DNA of 64,000 nucleotides from Epinephelus fuscoguttatus (lineage: Eukaryota; Chordata; Actinopteri; Perciformes; Serranidae). The DNA is taken from NCBI RefSeq assembly GCF_011397635.1, contig NC_064755.1, positions 21,187,282 to 21,251,281 of the forward strand. The letters run 5' to 3'. Positions 38,331 through 49,300 of this stretch are shown in pieces. The notes under the pieces were generated by a model that was not told the origin of the DNA, searched no databases, and was given only the letters and a program-made list of their open reading frames with translations. Made by a program: the position numbers and the translations under genes. The stretch's first letter is position 1, and each line of letters opens with the position of its first letter.

Positions 38331-38879
38331 ACAGATCTAGTGATACTGTAACAAAAAAAGAGCTTAAAGTAGTAAGAGCAGCATTTTTGGGATATTATTT
38401 AAAAACATATTAAAAGTATTTCCTTTACCAAGACATTTTGCATGATACACTTGACATGACAAAGACTCACTTGTCTTGACAGAGACATTCAACTGTTTCA
38501 GCTCCTCACTAAAACTTTATATTTAATCAGCTCCTGACAGTGGATTGTTCTGTGCTGTTTCCTTCTGCATAAATTAGGGATGCACAGATTAGGAAATTCT
38601 GGGCCGATGCCAATACCAATGTTTAAAGTAAAAATTTGGCCAGTAGCTGATATCGTTTTGTTGTTGTTTTTTTTTGTTTTGTTGGTACTTATTCCCTCTT
38701 TTGTGACATGGAAATAACAATATCTACATCATAAAAAATAACAACTGTTTTAAAGTCATTCAGACCTTCATAACACTACCTTTAAATGAGCACAAATCCA
38801 ATCAAACACATTTATTTAACAACCTTTAAGATAACCATCTTTGACATGAAAAACATGTTTATTAAAAAAAATAACTGCT

Positions 38880-39275
38880 TAAAAAGTCTTTTAACGAGCC
38901 TAGTGGCCTAGTTTCCTCCATGGGGTGGCTGGGCTCAGCCTTAGAGATAGGGTAAGGAGCTCTGACATCTGGAGTGAGCTTGGAGTAGAGCTGCTGCTTC
39001 TTCACATTGAAAGGGGTCAGTTGAGGTGGTTCAGGCATCTGATCAGGATGCCTCCTGGGCACCTCCCTGGGCATGTCCCACTGTTAGGAGGCCCCAGGGC
39101 AGACCCAGAACACACTGAAGGGATTACACATCTGGCCTGGGAACGCCTTGGGGTCACCCAGGAGGAGCTGGAATTTTTCCTGGAGAGAGGGACGTCTGCA
39201 GTGCTTTGCTTGGCCTGCTGCCCCCATGACCCGGCCCCAGATAAGCTGATGAAAATGGATGGATGGATAATTAAT
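38880..39275 (+). pseudogene. LINE 3' fragment with ATGGATGG tail
   Basis: The plus-strand frame 38925-39308 gives AGLSLRDRVRSSDIWSELGV, LLLHIERGQLRWFRHLIRMP, THLAWERLGVTQEELEFFL and CPHDPAPDKLMKMDG. These are the C-terminal motifs of a LINE reverse transcriptase very common in fish. It ends in the short repeat ATGGATGGATGGAT, the usual terminus of this family. It is truncated at its 5' end and shares the family of 10140-10802. Confidence 0.85.
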
Positions 39276-40734
39276 TCCCTCCCTTGTATCTATTTTTTAC
39301 TGCTGTGAAAACATCAACAAATTTCTTCTTCAACACTGTATTTGTTCAAGTTTCTCACCAATAACCACATTTTACAAGTTTACACCAAACACATCATCAG
39401 AACGTTGTAATTTACCTTTGCCCAACATTCATTTTAACTGAATATAGCTTGATCAAATCATGACGTAACTCATTGCAACCTCACTTAGCTGTTAATTCTG
39501 GCAGCCACCAGCTGCTAATTTTAACTAGCTCTAGCTCTGATTTCAACTCAGGTTTATTGTTCATAATGCAGCGTAAACAGGGAAGAAATTGGATGCATCC
39601 TCTGACACGACAATAGTGAGTTTACTGTATCTTTTCATCCTGCTCATCCAACAAACGTTCTCTATTGTCCCCAGAGGGATGGGACCCCATAAGTCTCAAA
39701 CCCTGCTTTGTAGCCTCTGTAAAACTGATGTGACACAACAGAAAAACATCGACCACTGCCATCTGGAACATCATCCTATTTGCTGATAGGCTGATGGCAG
39801 TCAACAAGGCAAATATGGTCTGATATATCAGTGCATCCCTAACATAAATTGCTACACAGAGTTTTTGACCTTGCTGGGCTCCAGAGGGTTCAAACTCAAC
39901 ATGAGACAACCAGTGTAAAACATGTGATTTCCACTGAATTTTTTGGGTGATTCTTTAACTATCAGGATTTTTGTGTCCCTGTCAGAAAAACAAAAACACA
40001 TTTTGTATTTTTTTTCTTTTTTGTCACACTTACTTGACACCACAAAGAACATACAAAAACTAAATGACAGATCAGTTATTGTTTTTATTATATAAAAGTG
40101 GCCTTTTATGTGTGGTTTTTGCTGTTTTCCTTCACCCTGAGCCAAATTTTGGACATTCAACCCTGCTGAACCTTGAATTGAATATTGATGTAATATTAAT
40201 TTCAGATACAAATGACACATAAATACCCATTTTAATGAAATGTATCATGTGGTGTAAGATATATTAGTTTTTTGTTTTGTTTTGTTTTATTTTTCATACA
40301 AAGAACACGTGTCTCTTTCAGTTAGTTAATTTCCACCACATTGTTCAGGGAGGTTTTTTTTTTTAAAGTTTGTATAATTGGTGGCCACAGCTATGGTCAT
40401 GTGACAGGACAGCACATGGCAGGAGGACAGTTTGCTCTGTGGAGGGAGCTGAAATAAGAAGAAAAAAATCTAAATATGTTTATTGGCTGTCATTTCCGCA
40501 CAGCTCACATTTCCTTTTAATGTACATATAAGAAAAACAACATTTTATCTTGGTAACAGTTTTCTTTGTGTGTCAGATTTGGATCCTTAATATCTGATGA
40601 TGTTGCTTCCCCTCTATAATATATTTTAGTTGTACAAAGACAACACAGTTATTTATTGCTCCACATATTTCATACAGTCAGCAGTCAAAAGTCTTCAACT
40701 TCTCCACCCCTTTCTAACAATTATTTATTTGTAC

Positions 40735-41105
40735 CAGCCAAGATTGACTCTCGCTTTGCAGCTCTGGAAAATAAAGAGTTGAAAATTGAGATGCCTGGGA
40801 GATGGACTGTTCGCTAGTTTCAACCAACTATGCTCAACCTATGGACTAGGTAATACAGACTTTTTTCGCTTCTTCAAACTTCGCTACTTTGCAAGAACCT
40901 ACTCTCCTCAGTTCCCCCAGGCTCCACCCCTCAGTGGTATAGACTTGGTGCTCCAGACTAAATCTGTGCCTAAGGGCCATGTCTCATATCTCTATAATCT
41001 CTTATCACCAACAACAACATTATACAGAAAAATGAAAATATAACTCTCTTCAGATGTATCGTTTACTGGAACTGTGAATCAATAAAAAATTATTTAAAAA
41101 AGAAA
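40735..41105 (+). pseudogene. L1/Tx1-like LINE fragment with poly(A)-rich tail
   Basis: The plus-strand frame at 40786-41043 reads FASFNQLCSTYGLGNTDFFR, FKLRYFARTYSPQFP and KGHVSYLYNLLS. This resembles the segment after the reverse transcriptase in fish L1/Tx1-like ORF2. It is cut on both sides and ends near AATAAAAAATTATTTAAAAA. Confidence 0.65.
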
Positions 41106-41214
41106 AAGAAAAAAAGTCTGCAACTTCTCAAGTTTTACGGTCCGAAACAACGAAGTAGATGTTATTTTAAAAAGTTAAATGTTCCAGATCCTGTCTTGAG
41201 ATATATCCCTGGAT

Positions 41215-41882
41215 CAGGAGTGTCAAACTCATTTTAGTTCACTGGCCACATGCAGCCCAGTTTGATCTCAAGAGGGATGGACCAACAAAACCATTGCATA
41301 ATACCTATAAATAACAGCATAACATTTTTCTCTTTCTTTTTGTGGAAAGAGGTACATTCTGAAAATACTCAAAACAGATGATTATCCTGAGATGTCCTAA
41401 GAAAATAAGTGAATTTTCAACAATATGTCTCAGTTTTTCCACATCCAGTCCGTCTACTACTCATTGTTATTACATGTGAATTTTTCCATAAATTTCCTCT
41501 CCTGTGTAATAAATCCTGGCATCACCACACTAAACTAAAGTGAAAGCTTTTGAGGAAGCAGGTTAATTTATATGCTTCTTTACAGACCGTTTACAAATCA
41601 AATGTTTTGGCAGGGCCTCTGCAGCAGGGTTTCACCAATACTGTTTTAACATAATATTTTGCACAATGTTCAATATCTTTAAATAAGTCCAGAGTAAGTA
41701 TTTGTTTAGTATTCACAGGTGAAAAGCCTCTGAAGCAGCATCTTACATGAAGTAGCTGCTCACTGTTAAACCTGCTCCTGACACCTCTTAGCCTTCACAA
41801 GTGCATCAATATTAAGTGAGCTAAGTCAGCCAGTGGGCCGGATCGGACCCTTTGGTGGGCCCACTCTGTGTTTGACACCTGC
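41215..41882. mobile_element. hAT-like non-autonomous element
   Basis: The left end CAGGAGTGTCAAACTCATTT is mirrored at the right by GTGTTTGACACCTG. The CAGGNGTGTCAAACTCA terminus is typical of a widespread vertebrate hAT family. Inside lie CCAGTGGGCCGGATCGGACC-type sequence and AT-rich filler with no transposase. Confidence 0.75.
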
Positions 41883-42680
41883 CTTAGATGGTTTTCAGAT
41901 AGAGGAACTGCATCAGTCTTTAAATCTTAGAATCCACCTTTAGGACAAATTTTGATTTAAAAATTACATTTGAGTTACATACATGCAATAAACTCACTTT
42001 CACTAGCTAAACCTACCACTAATTATATAGTGAACAAATCACTGTGAAGATACAAATATTAGCCGTGCATCTGAAGTACTTAAACATAACCATTATTATT
42101 GTCTGTTTATTTAAAAAAAAATATATAGTGTTTATGTACATGGATGTACAATGCACTTTAAATTTGAACTCTCAGATGTCACCATTTCTGATTTATAAGC
42201 TTGATAAAATTTATTACATTTATTTGTTTTTAATGTCTACATTTTGTGTTTAACATTGATGTGTCTATGCAGTGTCTGCACACTTGGTGTTTGTCTTTTA
42301 AATATTTTTATCTGTTCTCTTTAAATTAAAATGTTGAATTCTTTCAATACTACAGCCTTTGTTTATATTAGTCTTTGTAATTGCATTTCACCTGGTTTTA
42401 CTTAATCTGAAGTCATTATAATGTGTGTATTTGTTTTATGCTGGACCTAAATTGTTGATACTAAATGCATAACCAGGGAGAAACAGACTCTTTCTGTTTT
42501 ACGCTTCAGTGATGTGAGGCTTATTAGTGAAAACAAGTTCAGCTCTTGTACAGTTTTGTTGCTCATTTGGGGCAAAGATATGAAGGTCTTTTGGAATATA
42601 CAAAGAAGGTTTAGAAAAATGTGTTGTAATTGATCAATTCTCAGTGCTTAGATTGAAATGTCTTAGTTGTTCTCTTTCAT

Positions 42681-42916
42681 TAAAGGTATACTATGCAGGA
42701 TTTTCCTAAAGACAATGTATGTTTATGGGTGTGTGGCCCCACAGCGCTCAGGTGAGACACAGCTTTATAAAAAAGTAGTGATCAGCTATCAGAGCATAAA
42801 CAGCAGGCATCCAGGAGCGCTGGAAAAAAACCCAAAAATATAGCGAGGCAAAAGGCTGGGATTGGCTTTTACTTTTACTTTTGCTGGGGAGCACAATCCT
42901 GCATAGTATACCTTTA
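42681..42916. mobile_element. Short MITE with TAAAGGTATACTATGCAGGA ends
   Basis: Left end TAAAGGTATACTATGCAGGA and right end TCCTGCATAGTATACCTTTA are perfect inverted repeats of about 20 bases, 236 bases in total. No coding capacity. A decayed relative lies at 35907-36245. Confidence 0.85.
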
Positions 42917-43227
42917 GTTAGAGCCGGATAAAATCAGTCAAATTCAGACTTTGATTCAGATTTTGTGATTTGTAACTATAATTAAATTTGAGGTGAAGTG
43001 ACTGAACTTACCTCTAAATGGAAAAAAAAACACTTGCCAAGCTTTGGTCACAGTTTTAAGACATACAATATATTTTATAGTATTTACATACCATACAGAG
43101 GGCATTCAGTCGCTGGCAATATCTCACATCACAAGTAAACATACAGAAATATGAGCAAGCAAACAGTTTCTCATTAACGTCCAAACCACTGACAGTTCAG
43201 CACAAACCACAGAACTGAGGTCACGGC

Positions 43228-46200
43228 TCAGCTCCCCAGCTTCAGGGACTCAAACCAGCTTTGTGTCTTCAGTCTGACGGAGTTTCTGTCTGCCTGAGCT
43301 CTAACCCACTGCTCCACTGGGGACTCTGCATTTATACAGCCTGAGAGAAAAACAGCAGGCGAAATGAGAGAAATACAGGCATGTAGAAAGAAAACAAAAC
43401 GTTCTGTGTTGATTTACTTGTTGAAGGATTTAGTTAATTAACTATGGAGTGTGATGTCATGAAACATTATGGCTTACCGGTAACTGTGGTTTGGCTTTCA
43501 GTCGTGTTGTTTTCTACTCCATGCAGAACAACCTCTGGGCTGATATCCACAGACGCTCCACGGAGCTCCACCCCTGCTTTCAACGAGGAGGGGACACGCA
43601 CACACACCGCTCCTGCGTACAACAGAAGGACAAGGGATAAACAAAGAATATGACTCGACAGGAAGAAAAACTGTGATTCATACGGTGAATAATCTTCTAA
43701 TATTGTGTGTTTACCTTCCTCACTGTGGAGTTCGGCACTGCCACCGTCTCCCACATAGACATCAATGGCTCCGCTGTGAGAGGAGACCTTTAGCAAACTA
43801 TTTGAACCATCTGCAAATCAAGGCAAATCCCAGTGTTTTGTTTTTTACAGCTACTGATAGAAACCATACATTAATCATTGTGCAATCAGAGGGTCAGCAT
43901 GCTCACCAATAACTGTATCTCCAGACACGTTCTTCACTGTGGCGTTACCTTTGAATCAATGAAAGCAAAAGGTCAGTTTTAACTAATATAACTAGCTGTC
44001 AGGTTATTTTCACTCACTAGCAGGTAAATTACAACATTCAAAGCTCTAAGTGGAAAATTTGGCAAAGACAAACCCCCTATATCACATACTGTACAGATTA
44101 TAAACCTGCATCACCGAAGATAACAACATAATTGTTTCCATATATTCTATGACAAGAGGTTCATCTGTATCAGGAAGAAATTAAAATTCTACATGTATCA
44201 TGCATTCCCTTCTCCTCACTTCCCATCACAGTGCAGTTAGTGATAAAATCTCTACCTTCAAGACTTAGTAAAAACTAACCCCTGTTATACTTGCTCCAAA
44301 ACAAACAAGGACAGAATTTGAGATAAACTGCAACCACATTGTGTTTAAATGGACTTAGTTCAGATCTGAGCCCAGAAATCATGACCTACCAATGCCCTGC
44401 TTTACAAACCAAGGTAACATAATGCAGCTGTGTGCCACAATGAGTCATCAGCAGTGGAGGTGTTTATTCTTTAATTAGGACCTACTGGCAGACTGAACTA
44501 ATAGACACAGTTGGCAGATTAATGAAATGTTTCAGTTAATTTTAAAGGTCCACTGTGTAGCATTTAGGGGAGTATACTGGCAGAAATTGAATTTAATAAA
44601 CATGTTTTCTTTAGTTTATAATCACCTGAAAATAAGAATCTGTGTGTTTGTGTCACCTTAGAATGAACCACTTATACCTACATTAGGAGCAGGTCTTCTT
44701 CCATTAAATCCTTCATTTTGCACCACCATGTTTCTACAGTAGCCCACAACAGACAAACTAAACACTGGCTGTAGGTAGGGTCATTTGTGTCTTCATGTAG
44801 GCCTACCTGTTTTAATCACTAGGGGTCTCATTTATAACGCAATATGTAGGATCCATACTAAAAATGTACATATGGGCAAAAACCAAAAATGACATACACC
44901 AAAAAATATTCGACGATTTCTACAATCAGGCTTCCACCTCATTATCTGCGTCGCCAATTTCTCGTCTGCAAAGTGTTCGTAAGCATGGGTCAAAGTCTGT
45001 ATTTGTAGATGACAACTTTTGCGTGGGAAGTGGCGTACGCCTCTTCAGGCCTCAATTTGTGCATATGCAATGTTTATAAATGAGACCCCTGGTCTGTTTG
45101 TTTTGGAGAGGATGATACTTCTGTTCGATTTGGCTCCTTCTAAAAACCTCCTGAAAAATGAACACTGAAGGAATCCTGACTGAAAGTTCACACTTGGCAC
45201 ACAGGAGAAGTTTCAGCTGGTTGCACCCTGCAGTCATCATCTTTAGATGCCACTAAATCCTACACACTACTAGACCTTTAAGTGAAGGCCGCAGTATCTG
45301 AGATGAGTATGAGTGGATCGCCTATTAACCATAGGGTTTGTGGCTCTTCCTGTCAATATGCTGAAGTGTTCATACACAAGATGATGAACCCCAAATTGAT
45401 GAAAACAATATGTTGTTTAGGACTTAAGTGTTTTTCTTCATTCTACATTTGAGTTTGGCTGCAGTACTAATAAACACACAAACAATGTCAATGACGAATA
45501 GATGCTGCTGTTTTCTCACCGTGTACGTGCCCCAGTTCTATTCTCCCAGAGTTGGAGGAGATGCAGGTGGACTCTGCGTAGATGGCTTTGACCTTCAGAG
45601 GGCCACATTCTGTTGAAACCTTCATTGTGGTGCCCTGAAGCTTCTTGACATCCACTTCCTGCAAAACAAACAACTAATTACTGCACAGGTCTGACGCCAG
45701 GTGATGTATGAGCTCACTGTGTCTGTTTTGTCTCTAAATCAGAGGTAAACCTCAAGGCTGTAAACACATTCACATACAGCCTGTACTCAGGCTGCTGCTG
45801 CCCCCTAATGACTGCTGAGAGTACTGTCTTACACTGTCTCCACTTGTGCTGATGTCCACATTGCCATGGATAGTGCCCACACCTGTAACGTGTCCTCCAT
45901 GTGACTGGACCTCCACCTGATGACCCTGCGATACAACAAACAGTGAAATGTCAGTCTGAAACTACTGATAAAGCCTCTTTAATGAGTCTGAACACATCAT
46001 CAACTCTACACCAACAGTGTAGTGCAGGGGTAAGCAACCTGTGGCTCTTGAGGTCCTCTCCAGTAGCTCCCTGTGGCTTTGACAAAAAACTACAAAAAAA
46101 TGACTAATGGTTCTTGTTTTTTTTTTTTAACACTTTAATTTTCATTTCTCGATATTGGAGGCCTAAAGAAATTCTTACATTCTCCAACTGTAAAAATGTG

Positions 46201-46344
46201 ACGCCTACATACTGAAGAACAAGAAGTTTAACATTTCAACAACTAAAATGTGCATAATACATCTACTAAGCCGCAAATCATATTTGAGCATTAAAATGAA
46301 AGTAACATAGTCAATATTAGCCCATACTAATAGTCTAAATGAGC

Positions 46345-46378
<34 letters not shown>

Positions 46379-49300
46379 TACAGGCCAAAAGTTTGGACAC
46401 ACCTTCTCATTCAATGCGTTTTCTTTATTTTCATGACTATTTACATTGTAGATTCTCACTGAAGGCATCAAAACTATGAATGAACACATGTGGAGTTATG
46501 TACTTAACAAAAAAAGGTGAAATAACTGAAAACATGTTTTATATTCTAGTTTCTTCCAAATAGCCACCCTTTGCTCTGATTACTGCTTTGCACACTCTTG
46601 GCATTCTCTCCATGAGCTTCAAGAGGTAGTCACCTGAAATGGTTTCCACTTCACAGGTGTGCCTTATCAGGGTTAATTAGTGGAATTTCTTGCTTTATCA
46701 ATGGGGTTGGGACCATCAGTTGTGTTGTGCAGAAGTCAGGTTAATACACAGCCGACAGCCCTATTGGACAACTGTTAAAATTCATATTATGGCAAGAACC
46801 AATCAGCTAACTAAAGAAAAACGAGTGGCCATCATTACTTTAAGAAATGAAGGCAGTCAGTCCGGAAAATTGCAAAAACTTTAAATGTGTCCCCAAGTGG
46901 AGTCGCAAAACCATCAAGCGCTACAACTAAACTGGCCCATGAGGACCGACCCAGGAAAGGAAGACCAAGAGTCACCTCTGCTTCTGAGGATAAGTTCATC
47001 CGAGTCACCAGCCTCAGAAATCGCAAGTTAACAGCAGCTCAGATCAGAGACCAGATGAATGCCACACAGAGTTCTAGCAGCAGACCCATCTCTAGAACAA
47101 CTGTTAAGAAGAGACTGCGCGAATCAGGCCTTCATGGTCAAATAGCTGCTAGGAAACCACTGCTAAGGAGAGGCAACAAGCAGAAGAGATTTGTTTGGGC
47201 CAAGAAACACAAGGAATGGACATTAGACCAGTGGAAATCTGTGCTTTGGTCTGATGAGTCCAAATTTGAGATCTTTGGTTCCAACCGCCGTGTCTTTGTG
47301 AGACGCAGAAAAGGTGAACGGATGGATTCCACATGCCTGGTTCCCACTGTGAAGCATGGAGGAGGAGGTGTGATGGTGTGGGGGTGTTTTGCTGGTGACA
47401 CTGTTGGGGATTTATTCAAAATTGAAGGCACACTGAACCAGCATGGCTACCACAGCATCCTGCAGCGACATGCCATCCCATCCGGTTTGCGTTTAGTTGG
47501 ACAATCATTTATTTTTCAACAGGACAATGACCCCAAACACACCTCCAGGCTGTGTAAGGGCTATTTGACCAAGAAGGAGAGTGATGGAGTGCTGCGGCAA
47601 ATGACCTGGCCTCCACAGTCACCGGACCTGAACCCAATGGAGATGGTTTGGGGTGAGCTGGACCGCAGAGTGAAGGCAAAGGGGCCAACAAGTGCTAAAC
47701 ACCTCTGGGAACTCCTTCAAGACTGTTGGAAAACCATTTCAGGTGACTACCTCTTGAAGCTCATGGAGAGAATGCCAAGAGTGTGCAAAGCAGTAATCAG
47801 AGCAAAGGGTGGCTATTTTGAAGAAACTAGAATATAAAACATGTTTTCAGTTATTTCACCTTTTTTTGTTAAGTACATAACTCCACATGTGTTCATTCAT
47901 AGTTTTGATGCCTTCAGTAAGAATCTACAATGTAAATAGTCATGAAAATAAAGAAAACGCATTGAATGAGAAGGTGTGTCCAAACTTTTGGCCTGTACTG
48001 TAAGATTGTAGGTCTTTTATACACTCACAGACTTAAAGCATATGTGCATGGGTAACCTGCCTAGGATGGTCTTGTACATTACAGTATACCAGTGCTGCAT
48101 CCTGTGTAGAGCAAGTGAAGACCATCTGACCAGACTGTACAATGTGAAGTGAAGAGTCCTACAGCCTGAGTTTGAAATTTGTCTCAGAACACTTTGATAA
48201 AGTGGGTCAAGTTTGGCCTGAGTAGTGAGACAAGCAAATCTGCTCATGTTTATGCTGCCATGCCACCACCTACCTTGACAGAGTGCAGCAGACAGTTTCC
48301 CTTCTCTGTTTTCACTTTGCAGATATCACACTCCATTTTCTTCACTTGCACGTTGCCTTTTCCTTGAGCAGTAATGAAGACATCTGACAAAAGGAGACAC
48401 CAGAGGACAGAGACAGGGTCATGACAACTGCTGAAAAAAATATGAGGACATTTGAAAGCACCATACGGATCAATGATGGACCCTACTGTAGACATTCAAG
48501 ACTGCATTGGTGGAATGTTACTGAGTACGTTTACTGTACTTAAGTGTAAATTCAAGGTACTTGTACTTTACATGAGTATTTAAATTTTATGGAAATAGAC
48601 AGATATTTCTACTCCACTACATGGGGGAAATGTTGTACTTCTTACTTATCTGCATTTGTCTTGCATCTTAAATTAGTTTTCAGATTACAGTTTTTAATCT
48701 GCTTTCTGTCAAGTAAAAACCACGAATCTCCACATGTGCAGATGCAGAAATGCTCCTTTATGTGTTGAGGAAATTCTACGACTACTTAAGCTAAATAACC
48801 TCCTCAAACCCCCTCTTGGATCAGCTGGAAAACGCATAGTCACAAAGCTGAAACAAAGGCTTTTTTTCTGACACCATCAAAACATAATGATCTTATAGAA
48901 TATGATGCATTGCTGTAGGTAACACTGACAGGGAACGCTTTACTGCAGAATGAATACTTTTACTTATAAAACTTTGAGTTGGGGAGACTGGGTAGGGTTG
49001 TAAAACAGGATGTTTGTAACAGCACAACTTTTGCCAAGAAGGGATGATCTATGAGTCATATAATAAATTATTGTATGACTACTTCCTTCCTGGCCTTGCA
49101 TATAAAATTTAGTGAAGAGATGTGAAGATTTTACAGCCCAATACGGATTTTCAGCTATAAGAGTAATAATTTGGACCAACTTTGGTAGTACTGATACTGT
49201 TGAAATTAGAATTATGTAACTTGTATTAGATTAGAGAGTAGTCTCTTAGGTAAAATGTGAGGTGTTTCATCTTTGCTCATCTTAAACCACAATGCTGCAA

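Larger units (their letters stand above)
38331..43227. other. Convergent intergenic region between fbxl13 and fam185a
   Basis: The two genes end toward each other here. The 4.9 kb contains the LINE tail at 38880-39272, an L1-like fragment at 40735-41105, a hAT-like element at 41215-41882 and a MITE at 42681-42916. The fbxl13 3' untranslated region must lie in the first part, but I did not see a clear AATAAA for it. No separate gene is supported. Confidence 0.65.
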
